Shown: one piece after another, positions 7,950 to 15,999 of the stretch
Numbering within the stretch: the stretch's first letter is position 1
How the letters are laid out: each line of letters opens with the position of its first letter
DNA from: Aminicella lysinilytica
GTDB lineage: Bacteria; Bacillota; Clostridia; Peptostreptococcales; Anaerovoracaceae
Direction: 5' to 3'
Assembly: GCF_004362975.1 (NCBI RefSeq)
Contig: NZ_SNXO01000007.1
Coordinates: forward strand, 1-64,000
DNA: 64,000 nucleotides
Program-made: the position numbers and the translations under genes
Notes under the pieces: generated by a model
Databases searched by the model: none
What the model was told of the DNA's origin: nothing
The model's input: the letters and a program-made list of their open reading frames with translations, nothing else

Positions 7950-9251
7950 ATGTCCGTAAATGGATATATATCCGCTGATGCCGCTGCTGAGAAGTGGGGC
8001 ATTTCGCGTCGCAGAGTATACTCACTTTGCAAAAACAACCGAATCACAGGTTTGATCCGCTTCGAAAACCGCTGGCTGATTCCCGAAAACGTAGACAAAC
8101 CCACCGATGACAGACGAATCATCGGCTCAACCTCGTCAAACTATTTTTTGTCCAGCCTGCCAATAATGCTTGATTGTGGCGACGATTTAGAACTATTGCG
8201 CGACAACAAAGAGCTTCGCCCTTTGATTGACGGTCAACTAAACCGTGAAGCCTTGTATTTCCAAGGCAAGCCGCTTCCGAATGAAAGTTCTGCAAACTAT
8301 GATAGCATACCTTTGTTATCCAAGCATATAATAGGAAAGCAGGCGACCATTAACGCCGGTGATTTCAATGGCTTCAACGCGCATAGGATGCCCTTGGATA
8401 TTGCTGCGGGCAACCCATCCTATAGGCTGGATCCGTCAAGAAATCCAATCAAGGATCTGTCGAACGCCTTGGCATCGCTCACACTTTACCACAGTGGCAG
8501 ATGTTGTTCCCTGGTCAAAAGCGGCGTCTTTCCGCTTTTGCCGGAAAGCTGCCGAAGTTACGCTACTGTCCTTCACTGTAAATATCTGCTCGCTACTGAT
8601 AAACCGCTGGAAGCGGCATCAGCAGCCAAAGCAGCGCTTTCGATGCTACCAGTATCCGGCTACAAGATTTCTAAGATTTACCTTAATCTTACTATCGCAG
8701 ATGCGCTGATCACCCTTTACGAAACTGAAAATACCGGGTCCAGGAAATGTAAAACCAGTAAATACGAATCCAGTAAATATGACGCTGAAATCTATTTTAA
8801 AGCGGCAATTAAGTTAGCTGCTCCATTCGGGTACATACTTCCCTTCGCTGAGAATATGGTTAAATATGCAAAATTTACATTGGATTGCATTCTGAAAAAT
8901 CAGTGGTCCGCTGCTATGGAAATCAAATTACTTGCCTCACAACTTTCCGAGAATATGCATTTTATGATAAGCAAAATATGCTCCGACAACATTTCGCTTA
9001 TCCTAAATCCCGAAGACAGACTCCTTCTCACCATGGTAAAGGCCGGCTGTTCAGATTCGGAAATTGCTAAAATCAAACATAAATATACTCACCATATCAG
9101 AATCGAAAGGCGTAAACTATACAGAAGGCTTGGTATCACACGTAGAGAGCAGTTGGCTGCTTTCGAAGGATATGACCTGTGCGAACTCAACGATCAACAA
9201 ACCCGGCAGAATCAACAGAATACACAAACCCGGCAGCTGATAAATCCATGA
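7950..9251 (+). CDS. Two-headed transcriptional regulator (excisionase-type HTH + LuxR-type HTH)
   Basis: A 433-residue putative DNA-binding protein. Residues 5-50 (YISADAAAEKWGISRRRVYSL ... RWLIP) match the excisionase/MerR-like helix-turn-helix. Residues about 355-410 (LNPEDRLLLTMVKAGCSDSE ... YRRLGITRREQLAAF) match a LuxR/GerE-type HTH. The roughly 300-residue middle is helical and contains TPR-like segments (about 200-330) that could sense a ligand or partner. AGGAGG precedes the ATG. Perfect 20-bp inverted repeats lie in its promoter and just before the downstream yibE-type gene, so it probably controls itself and the membrane pair. The tail is Gln/Thr/Asn-rich. Function inferred from architecture only. 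Confidence 0.75.
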   Translation: MSVNGYISADAAAEKWGISRRRVYSLCKNNRITGLIRFENRWLIPENVDKPTDDRRIIGSTSSNYFLSSLPIMLDCGDDLELLRDNKELRPLIDGQLNREALYFQGKPLPNESSANYDSIPLLSKHIIGKQATINAGDFNGFNAHRMPLDIAAGNPSYRLDPSRNPIKDLSNALASLTLYHSGRCCSLVKSGVFPLLPESCRSYATVLHCKYLLATDKPLEAASAAKAALSMLPVSGYKISKIYLNLTIADALITLYETENTGSRKCKTSKYESSKYDAEIYFKAAIKLAAPFGYILPFAENMVKYAKFTLDCILKNQWSAAMEIKLLASQLSENMHFMISKICSDNISLILNPEDRLLLTMVKAGCSDSEIAKIKHKYTHHIRIERRKLYRRLGITRREQLAAFEGYDLCELNDQQTRQNQQNTQTRQLINP

Positions 9252-9270
9252 ATACTGTTACGCATAAAGG

Positions 9271-9290
9271 TACCATTGATGGAACAATAG
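9271..9290 (-). repeat. 20-bp inverted repeat, right copy
   Basis: Exact reverse complement of 7833-7852. It lies 19 bp after the regulator stop and about 95 bp ahead of the -10 box of the YibE-type gene. It can be read as a shared operator or as the end of an invertible segment. Confidence 0.9.
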
Positions 9291-9335
9291 CCCACCTCTC
9301 CAAAGTACCTACCAACATACCCCTAAATTGGCTCA

Positions 9336-9388
9336 GGTGCAAAAAACGGGGCAAATTGCACCGAAACTTCACATTGCAGTGCTATACT
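9336..9388 (+). promoter_or_regulatory. Putative promoter and dyad upstream of yibE-type gene
   Basis: An extended -10 (TG-C-TATACT, box 9383-9388) sits about 50 bp before the TTG start. Just upstream is a 7-bp dyad GGTGCAA (9336-9342) / TTGCACC (9356-9362), a candidate second regulator site. No good -35 is seen, which fits an activated promoter. Confidence 0.45.
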
Positions 9389-9435
9389 TATTTCATTATG
9401 TGGGCGAAGAGCCTGCGCGACTTCCGGAGGAAAAT

Positions 9436-10689
9436 TTGGATAGTTCATTATCAACAAAACCAAAACTGAAAGAGACAATCCTTGATCGAGCAGATCGTAA
9501 CAAACTCATAATCAAGATTCTACTATTCGTTGTCTGCGTATGCGTCGTTGGCGTGTTCACAGTTAACGACTATTTTCTGTACGACAAACCGATTGGAAAA
9601 ATCACGAAAGTGACCAACACTTATTCTGAAACCAAGGACGGTTACGACGGCACCTACAGTTATAATGAAAAGTATTATGATCAAACTATTACGGCCACGA
9701 TCATGAACGGCAAATATAAAGGAAAGATTGTGACGCTCACCAACGAATATGGAAAGTCCGAGGTTTATGACACGAAGTATTCCAAAGGCGACCGTGTTTT
9801 CATCGAGCAAATCAAGCACGCCAGCAAATCCGGCGCGGGCGCAGCGGCAGCAACCACCAGCAAATCCGGCGCGGGCGCAGCGGCAGCAAGCACCAGCAAA
9901 TCCGGCGCCGCACTTACGGGCAACATTTCCGGCACCAAGCGGGACTGGCTGGTGGCCATCGTCCTTACAATTTTGTTTGGACTTTTCCTGCTGGTTGGCG
10001 GAAAGAAAGGCGCCCTGACTATACTCAGCCTGGTCCTCAACATGGGGGCATTTTATGTGGTGCTGCTCCTTTACACCAAGGGAATCAACATCCTTGCAAT
10101 GACAATACCTATGACAATATTCTTCACAGCAATGCTTTTGTTCTTCATGCACGGGCGGAGCGAGAAAACCATGCTGTCTTTTGTTGCAACCATTATCACA
10201 ATCCTTGCGACTACAGCCATAGCCGCCATCGTCATCCACTTCGGCGAACGCATCGACTACGACTTCATGGACTACCTTAACCAGCCCTACGACCAGGACG
10301 ACGCCAACCTCATATTCATTTCCGAGATCCTCGTCGGCTGCCTGGGCGCCGTCATGGATGTCGTCGTAACTATGGTCATGACCGTGGACCAGATCACCGA
10401 GACCGGCATGGACGTGACGCGCAGAAATTACATCGACTCCTGCAGAGCCGTAGGCGACGACCTGGTGGGCACCATGATCAACCTGATGCTCTTCACAAAC
10501 ATAGCCGCGTGCATACCAAGATTTGTTTTGTTCATGAGAAACGGCATCGCCTTCACGACGATCCTTAAATACAACGTGTTTTTCGAGGTGGCCCGCTTCC
10601 TGACAGGGAGTATCGGCGTCGTACTGGCGATCCCCGTATCCGCCGCCGTGGCCATATGGTACTATAGAAAGAAGGTGGCAAAATGCTGA
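9436..10689 (+). CDS. YibE/F-family membrane protein (first of pair)
   Basis: Multi-pass membrane protein of the YibE/F family, whose function is unknown. An N-terminal membrane segment (about 25-45) is followed by an extracytoplasmic beta-rich domain (about 50-140), a Ser/Gly/Ala linker made of imperfect 12-residue repeats, then about seven membrane segments with conserved DVVVTMVMTVDQI. I chose TTG at 9436 because GGAGG (9426-9430) lies five bases upstream; a longer in-frame TTG at 9328 has no site and precedes the likely promoter. Overlaps the next gene by seven bases. Preceded by a regulator that probably controls it. Confidence 0.8.
   Translation: MDSSLSTKPKLKETILDRADRNKLIIKILLFVVCVCVVGVFTVNDYFLYDKPIGKITKVTNTYSETKDGYDGTYSYNEKYYDQTITATIMNGKYKGKIVTLTNEYGKSEVYDTKYSKGDRVFIEQIKHASKSGAGAAAATTSKSGAGAAAASTSKSGAALTGNISGTKRDWLVAIVLTILFGLFLLVGGKKGALTILSLVLNMGAFYVVLLLYTKGINILAMTIPMTIFFTAMLLFFMHGRSEKTMLSFVATIITILATTAIAAIVIHFGERIDYDFMDYLNQPYDQDDANLIFISEILVGCLGAVMDVVVTMVMTVDQITETGMDVTRRNYIDSCRAVGDDLVGTMINLMLFTNIAACIPRFVLFMRNGIAFTTILKYNVFFEVARFLTGSIGVVLAIPVSAAVAIWYYRKKVAKC
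9823..9909 (+). repeat. In-frame 36-bp tandem repeat within yibE-type gene
   Basis: Two full 36-bp copies (9823-9858, 9859-9894; differing at very few bases) and a 15-bp partial third. They encode SKSGAGAAAATT-type units. They lie between the extracytoplasmic domain and the first membrane helix of the core, so copy number would change linker length without a frameshift. Confidence 0.85.
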
Positions 10690-11510
10690 TTGCTCTAACC
10701 GCCATACTTTTCATACTCATATTCATAGTCTGCGGAGACAAAGGCACCAAGTCCATCATCTCAACAGTCATGAACGCCGTGCTGCTGCTTCTGGCGATTT
10801 TCCTCATATACAAGAATTTCAACCCTATGCTGGTCACCATTGCCTGCTGCGTCATGATTTCCGTGGTCACCCTCTTCTACCAGAACGAGGTCAACATCAA
10901 ATCCAAGGTGGCATTCCTGTCAGTACTGGTGGTCATCATCGTCGTGATACCTTTGATCTACTTCATGGCTTACGGCGCCAACGCGGCCGGGTTCAACCCT
11001 GAGGAATACGAGATCACAGACTCCAACGGTTACACCAGAAACATCGATGTCAGCATGCTGGCCCTGCAGATTTCCATCATGCTCATCGCCCTTATGGGGA
11101 CCATCATCGATACGGCCGTGGCCATAACATCGTCTATTTACGAGATACGATCAAATAATAAGGACCTGTCTCTGCAAGCCCTGATGAAATCATCATTCAA
11201 GGTCAGCAAAGCGGTCCTGAGTACTTCGATACATACGATATTCTATATTTACATTGCCGAGTACATGACTCTGCTCATTCAGTACATGACAGACTATTCC
11301 CTGTCGTACATTATCAACAGCCAGTCCTTTGCGCGAGAGCTCATATCAGTCTCCATCAGCGGCATCGGCTGCTGCCTAGTCGTGCCCGTGGCTACTGTTG
11401 CCGGCGCTGTACTGATCAGCCGCCAAGGCCAGATCAGAGTCAAAGGCGGTGTCAAGGCAAAACTCAAAGCCGGCGCCACGGTCAAATCCAAGAGCAAGCT
11501 CAGGCCTTGA
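10683..11510 (+). CDS. YibE/F-family membrane protein (second of pair)
   Basis: A 275-residue integral membrane protein with about seven to eight hydrophobic helices. Conserved features shared with its partner include the MGTIIDTAVAITSSIYEI motif, which aligns with DVVVTMVMTVDQITETG. The start overlaps the previous stop by seven bases, so the two are translationally coupled and probably form a complex. The C-terminus is strongly basic (VKGGVKAKLKAGATVKSKSK), likely cytoplasmic. The last 11 bp overlap the 3' end of convergent aroQ, and no intrinsic terminator fits between them. Confidence 0.8.
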   Translation: MLIALTAILFILIFIVCGDKGTKSIISTVMNAVLLLLAIFLIYKNFNPMLVTIACCVMISVVTLFYQNEVNIKSKVAFLSVLVVIIVVIPLIYFMAYGANAAGFNPEEYEITDSNGYTRNIDVSMLALQISIMLIALMGTIIDTAVAITSSIYEIRSNNKDLSLQALMKSSFKVSKAVLSTSIHTIFYIYIAEYMTLLIQYMTDYSLSYIINSQSFARELISVSISGIGCCLVVPVATVAGAVLISRQGQIRVKGGVKAKLKAGATVKSKSKLRP

Positions 11511-11925
11511 GCAATATCTTCATAGCCTCCACATAGCCTTGAAATCCCAGGCCCGACACTGTGTCTATGCAGGCCTCCCGCACAAAGGATACCCTGCGGA
11601 AGTCTTCCCGGCTGTCTACATGGGAAATGTGAACTTCTACGGCCGGCAGAGCTACTGCCTTCAGGGCATCGAGAATGGCTACGCTGGTGTGGGTGTATGC
11701 TGCAGGGTTAATGACGATGCCGTCGTAAACTCCGTAAGCCTGCTGAATGGCATCGACAATGTCACCCTCATGATTAGACTGGAAAAAGGCGGCCTCCACC
11801 TTTAACTGCGAAGCCGCCTTTTTAATATACTCTACCAGATCAGCATAGGTATCGCGGCCGTAAATATCAGGCTCTCTTATGCCCAGCATATTTATATTCG
11901 GTCCGTTGATAACTAAGATCCTCAT
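11500..11925 (-). CDS. aroQ: Type II 3-dehydroquinate dehydratase
   Basis: Shikimate pathway step 3: 3-dehydroquinate to 3-dehydroshikimate by the dodecameric type II enzyme. The 141-residue length is typical. Catalytic features are Tyr22 in the IYGRD lid region, the SNHEG segment, NPAAYTHTSVAI and EVHISH. It is the last gene of the aro operon; its start overlaps the aroEK stop by one base. The 3' end overlaps the convergent YibF-type gene by 11 bp. Assignment is secure. Confidence 0.96.
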   Translation of the reverse strand: MRILVINGPNINMLGIREPDIYGRDTYADLVEYIKKAASQLKVEAAFFQSNHEGDIVDAIQQAYGVYDGIVINPAAYTHTSVAILDALKAVALPAVEVHISHVDSREDFRRVSFVREACIDTVSGLGFQGYVEAMKILLKA

Positions 11926-13115
11926 TATTTCATCTCCTGATTATTATCTATGAAGAAGTCACTCCAATACTTATAAGCATCCTTGCGTTCCTCGTATAGT
12001 TTCTCCACTCCTGTAGAAGTAGAAAGAGGTCTGCCGTCTGTTACCAGTTTGTCCAGATCCCTCTTGATCCAGATTACCACGCCATTCTGCTTGATAATAT
12101 TGTAATTTACTTTTCTCTTGATTATACCGCCGCCTGTGGCGATGACAAGTCCGTTCCTGATGCAGGCCTTCTCCAGCATTTCGCTCTCGATGTTTCTGAA
12201 ATATGTCTCGCCCTTCTCATCGAATATCTTCTCTACAGACATTCCTTCGCTTTCCTCGATCATATCGTCCACATCCACGAAACCTCTACCCATACGTTCG
12301 GCCATCTTCTTGCCAAGCATAGTTTTCCCTGCTCCCGGCATACCTATCAGTATGGTATTCAGAGTCTCGCTTCTGACCTCATCGGTGACTATGTCTATAT
12401 CACCGTCATCTATCTTGATGCCCTGGAACAGTTCACTGGATTCCTTGGCCTGAGCCACCAGCATATCTATACCGCCGGCACATGGGATAGACCTGGCCAT
12501 AGCGTCCAGAATAAGTTTTGTTTTGTCCGGGTTGTATATGAGATCTACAACGCCTGCGCAATCATGAAAATCGTCCAGATTGACCAGGGTTTTACCGTTG
12601 TAGGGGAACATACCCACGGGCGTGGTGTTTACTATGATCTCCGCGTCGAAATGCTCCGATATGTTCTCATAATTGTCTTTGCCGGATCTGGAAATCACGG
12701 TCACGCTGGCCGCTTCTCTATCCGCAAGGACCGTACGCACTGTGTGAGAAGCACCGCCGCTTCCCAGAATTATGCACTTCTTCCCAGCCACATCTATCTT
12801 ATTATGTGTCAGCAGATATCTGAATCCGAAGTAGTCTGTGTTATAGCCTGTGATCTTGCCGTTCTCGTCTTTCAGAACGGTGTTGACACTCTGTATCTTC
12901 TTGCTGTCGTCTGAGAGTTCATCGCACAGGGCCATGACCTTCTCTTTATATGGTATAGTAATATTGAATCCGCTGTAATCTTCCGATCTCAGCAAGTCTT
13001 CCAGTCCCTCTTCATCGACCTCACAGATGTCATATTCATAGTTTCCGAATTTACTGTGGATCTGCTTAGAATAACTGTGTGAAAGGCTTCCCCCGATTAG
13101 TCCAAATCTACTCAT
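11925..13115 (-). CDS. aroE-aroK: Shikimate dehydrogenase-shikimate kinase fusion
   Basis: One polypeptide of 396 residues carrying two consecutive shikimate pathway steps. AroE occupies about 1-245: substrate motif GGSLSHSYSKQIH, catalytic Lys57 in NITIPYKE, Asp94 in YNTDYFG, and NADP loop GSGGAS (118-123). AroK occupies about 252-396: Walker A GMPGAGKT (258-265), the shikimate-binding DVDD/GGG region (TGGGII 328-332), and the lid GRPLS (361-365). Residues about 232-252 form an acidic linker. Start overlaps the upstream gene by eight bases, with GGAG upstream. Both active sites look intact. Fused versions are known in some Clostridia. Confidence 0.95.
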   Translation of the reverse strand: MSRFGLIGGSLSHSYSKQIHSKFGNYEYDICEVDEEGLEDLLRSEDYSGFNITIPYKEKVMALCDELSDDSKKIQSVNTVLKDENGKITGYNTDYFGFRYLLTHNKIDVAGKKCIILGSGGASHTVRTVLADREAASVTVISRSGKDNYENISEHFDAEIIVNTTPVGMFPYNGKTLVNLDDFHDCAGVVDLIYNPDKTKLILDAMARSIPCAGGIDMLVAQAKESSELFQGIKIDDGDIDIVTDEVRSETLNTILIGMPGAGKTMLGKKMAERMGRGFVDVDDMIEESEGMSVEKIFDEKGETYFRNIESEMLEKACIRNGLVIATGGGIIKRKVNYNIIKQNGVVIWIKRDLDKLVTDGRPLSTSTGVEKLYEERKDAYKYWSDFFIDNNQEMK

Positions 13116-13992
13116 TAGTCATCTCCATATAACTTCCTAAATAAACGTATTCCTGCTCTGCATGGCTTACCTGGCTTATCATGTTCCTGAAGGAATCGCT
13201 GTCAAATGGCGTTTCCACATCGAAACAGAACATCAGGTCCTCTTCATCGTCAGGCGCCGTCCAGCTTTTCATCTTGGAGACGTTCAGCCCCAGTGCATAG
13301 AATTTATCCAGAACTCCGTAGAGAGCTCCCGGCACGTCAGGTACTCTGAGCATCAGACATGTCCTGTCAGCGCCTCTGTAAATTTCCAGTTCCCTGCTGA
13401 TGCAGACAAACCTCATTCCACCGGCAGTTACCGTGCTGCGTACTATGTAGCAGTTATTCTCAGCCAGCATCTCGTATACTCTGTTACTGACATCTATATG
13501 CCTGCCTATAGTAATGACAGCATATTTGCACTGACCGCTTTCAACGGCAGCGAAGATGTCTTCCAGATCGTCAAAATACTGGATATGATCATCGTTTCCG
13601 AAGAACTTGACGCAGGCCTGCCTGCAGTATGGTTCCTGTTCTCCGTGGCACGCGATGGATTCATTATCAGGCGGCATGGCGGGAGTTTTCTCATAGGCTT
13701 CTTCAAGAACGCCCAGCATGTTGACTCCTCTTTGGATGACCCTGCGCTGATAATCTCTGCTCATCTCCATAATGTTATTATACAACATCCTGCAGTAAGT
13801 AGCCATATCTTCATCAGCCATTTTCGCTATTTCTTCAAGTTTGGCAGTTTCCCGAGCTTCATCCTTGATAGGCAGCTCGTTATCTTTCTTGTATGCCGCG
13901 ATCTCTCCTGACAGTTTCATTCTCTCCTGAAACAGCCTTACAATTTCGGCATCGACTCCGTCGATTTTCTTTCTTATATCCTTAATATCCAT
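13108..13992 (-). CDS. Chorismate mutase with degenerate prephenate dehydratase remnant and ACT domain
   Basis: Residues 1-88 are an AroQ-type chorismate mutase helix bundle with R7, R24, K35/K36 and an acidic segment near D44 in the expected places. Residues 113-187 align with the first lobe of prephenate dehydratase, but the sequence then jumps to a segment (MRFVCIS, 193-199) that in the neighbouring PDT follows about 95 residues later. The catalytic TRF region is therefore incomplete and the second lobe is missing. An ACT domain follows (about 208-294), but the Phe-binding ESRP motif of the paralogue is replaced by KSWT. Likely a chorismate mutase with altered regulation. The upstream gene is its paralogue. 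Confidence 0.85.
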   Translation of the reverse strand: MDIKDIRKKIDGVDAEIVRLFQERMKLSGEIAAYKKDNELPIKDEARETAKLEEIAKMADEDMATYCRMLYNNIMEMSRDYQRRVIQRGVNMLGVLEEAYEKTPAMPPDNESIACHGEQEPYCRQACVKFFGNDDHIQYFDDLEDIFAAVESGQCKYAVITIGRHIDVSNRVYEMLAENNCYIVRSTVTAGGMRFVCISRELEIYRGADRTCLMLRVPDVPGALYGVLDKFYALGLNVSKMKSWTAPDDEEDLMFCFDVETPFDSDSFRNMISQVSHAEQEYVYLGSYMEMTNE

Positions 13993-14008
13993 CTTCGCAC
14001 CTCTATCT

Positions 14009-15007
14009 CTATATTACTTCAATATAACTTCCCAGGTACTTGAAATCCCGACTCAGTTCATCGGTATGATTCATCATGCGAATGAACTTATCCGAGTAGA
14101 CATTAGCTTCCACATCGAAATAGAACATGAAATCGAAGTCCTTGTCGGGGATAGGCCTGCTCTCCAACTTGAACAAATTTATATCCAAAGCATAGAATCT
14201 GGCCAGTAGGTTGAATAGCGATCCCGGTTTGTGAGTCACGGTCATCATCATGCTGGTCTTGTCTGCACCCGGATATATCTCCATATCCTTGCTGATGCAG
14301 ATGAATCTGGTATAATTTCTGTTTCCATCCTGGACAGCCTCTTCAAGAATGTCCAGTCCGTAGATCTGCCCACATTCCCCTGAGGCCAGTGCCGCCACAT
14401 CATTCCGCTCTGAATCAGCTACCATTCTGGCCGCTTCGGCTGTATTCTCGCAGGCCGTTATCTTCGCCTCCGGAAACTGTCTGAGATAATCCTCGCACTG
14501 ACTTATAGCCTGCTCGTGAGAGAATATCTCACGGATATCCTTCCTATCTGTGCCTGCCTTGGCCAGAAGGCTGTGATCCACTCTCAACCTTACGCTGCGC
14601 ACGATGTAGAAATCGTACTTCATCATCAGGTCGTAGATCTTATTCACTGATCCTGCAGTGCTGTTCTCCAAAGGCAGGACGCCATAGTGGCAAAGTCCCT
14701 GATCCACTGCCGCGAATACGCCTTCAAAGTTCTTCATATACATTATCTGTGGATCTCTGAATAGCCTGTCGCAGGCCTGCTGCGCGTATGCTCCCGGCAC
14801 TCCCTGACAGGCTACCTGCGCCGTTTCCGGGAACACCTTAGGAGTTTCTTCTCTGGCTGCTTTTATCTTCTTCACCAGAGCCGTATCCTCCAGAGTGAAT
14901 TTACTCTCGTGATCCTTTTCCAACTCTACAATAGTATTATATAATAATCTGTTGTAAGATTCCATATCTTCATTAGCAAAAGTGGATTTATTGTTGATAT
15001 TTTTCAT
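14009..15007 (-). CDS. pheA: Prephenate dehydratase with ACT domain
   Basis: Converts prephenate to phenylpyruvate, the committed step to Phe. The complete dehydratase domain spans about 65-240 (GVPGAYAQQA, LPLENSTAGSV, catalytic NYTRFICIS at 231-239). The ACT domain spans about 248-332 with PGSLF (261-265) and ESRP (282-285), the Phe-binding motifs that confer feedback inhibition in this family. The N-terminal 35 residues (NEDMESYNRLLYNTIVELEK) resemble only the last helix of a chorismate mutase, as if the mutase had been lost from a once bifunctional P-protein. The downstream gene is the reciprocal case. AAGGTG precedes the ATG. Confidence 0.94.
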   Translation of the reverse strand: MKNINNKSTFANEDMESYNRLLYNTIVELEKDHESKFTLEDTALVKKIKAAREETPKVFPETAQVACQGVPGAYAQQACDRLFRDPQIMYMKNFEGVFAAVDQGLCHYGVLPLENSTAGSVNKIYDLMMKYDFYIVRSVRLRVDHSLLAKAGTDRKDIREIFSHEQAISQCEDYLRQFPEAKITACENTAEAARMVADSERNDVAALASGECGQIYGLDILEEAVQDGNRNYTRFICISKDMEIYPGADKTSMMMTVTHKPGSLFNLLARFYALDINLFKLESRPIPDKDFDFMFYFDVEANVYSDKFIRMMNHTDELSRDFKYLGSYIEVI

Positions 15008-15011
15008 ATTT

Positions 15012-15995
15012 TCACCTTATCATATCGTACAAAGCCATAGCGGCCGCTGCCTCCACGCAGGGCACAGCTCTCGGCACTATGCAGGGATCGTGCCTGCCTC
15101 CTACCTTGAGCTTCACATTTTCCTCCCGGGAGTAGCTTATGCTGCTTTGTTCTATAGCAATAGACGGCGTCGGCTTGACCGCCACCCTGAAAACAACCGG
15201 CATGCCGCTGGATATGCCACCCAGAATGCCTCCGTGGTTGTTGGTGCGGGTCCTGACCTTATGGTCATCGTAATAAAATTCATCGTTGTTCTCGCTGCCT
15301 CTGATGCGTGCCGCGTCGAAACCTCTGCCGAACTCGATTCCCTTGACGGCGGGGATACCGAAGACTGCTTTGGCCAGGACATTTTCCAGACCGTCGAACA
15401 TGGGCTCTCCTATGCCGGCGGGAAGCCCTGTAATGACGCACTCTATAATGCCGCCTACGGAGTCACCGTCCTTCATGGCCTCATCGACTGCCGCAAAAGG
15501 ATCGTTGCTGTTGCCGCCGATTTCCAGAATGCGCGCGTCTATGGTGATGCCTTCCTTTGCCAGTATCTGCTTGAAGATACCTCCTGCTATGCAAAGGGGC
15601 GCTGTCAGTCTGCCGGAAAAATGTCCGCCGCCGCGGTAGTCGTTGGCATCGCCGTATTTCACATGAGCCGCGTAGTCCGCATGGCCGGGTCTCGGCGTAT
15701 CTTTCATGTCATCGTAATCTGCCGATCTGGTGTTTTCATTTCTGATCATGGCCGTTACCGGCGTGCCGCATGTCATACCGTCCCTGATACCACAAAGGAA
15801 TTCCGGCCTGTCGGCCTCTTTCCTTGGCGTGGCGTATTTGCTCCGTCCCGGGGCGCGGCGTTCCATAAATACCTGCAATTCTTCCATATCGATACTGATT
15901 CCCGCAGGCAATCCGTCTATAGTAACGCCGATGGCCTCAGAGTGTGACTCACCGAAAATCGCTACCTTGATTTTATCTCCATAGATCGATGACAT
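15012..15995 (-). CDS. aroC: Chorismate synthase
   Basis: Final shikimate pathway enzyme; makes chorismate from EPSP using reduced FMN as a catalytic cofactor. Signature motifs are GESHSEAIGVTIDGLPAG at the N-terminus, RPGHADY, RGGGHFSGR, and GGRHDPCIVPRAVP near the C-terminus. At 327 residues it is shorter than many homologues (about 350-390) but no signature is missing. Start codon is preceded by GGAGG at seven bases. Tightly packed between aroA (4-bp gap) and pheA (4-bp gap) in the operon. Confidence 0.96.
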   Translation of the reverse strand: MSSIYGDKIKVAIFGESHSEAIGVTIDGLPAGISIDMEELQVFMERRAPGRSKYATPRKEADRPEFLCGIRDGMTCGTPVTAMIRNENTRSADYDDMKDTPRPGHADYAAHVKYGDANDYRGGGHFSGRLTAPLCIAGGIFKQILAKEGITIDARILEIGGNSNDPFAAVDEAMKDGDSVGGIIECVITGLPAGIGEPMFDGLENVLAKAVFGIPAVKGIEFGRGFDAARIRGSENNDEFYYDDHKVRTRTNNHGGILGGISSGMPVVFRVAVKPTPSIAIEQSSISYSREENVKLKVGGRHDPCIVPRAVPCVEAAAAMALYDMIR

Positions 15996-15999
15996 TTCT

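Noticed and set aside
9523-10239. 238-codon minus-strand ORF opposite the yibE-type gene
   Set aside because: Cys/His/Gln-rich composition typical of an antisense shadow of a membrane protein gene; no start signals.
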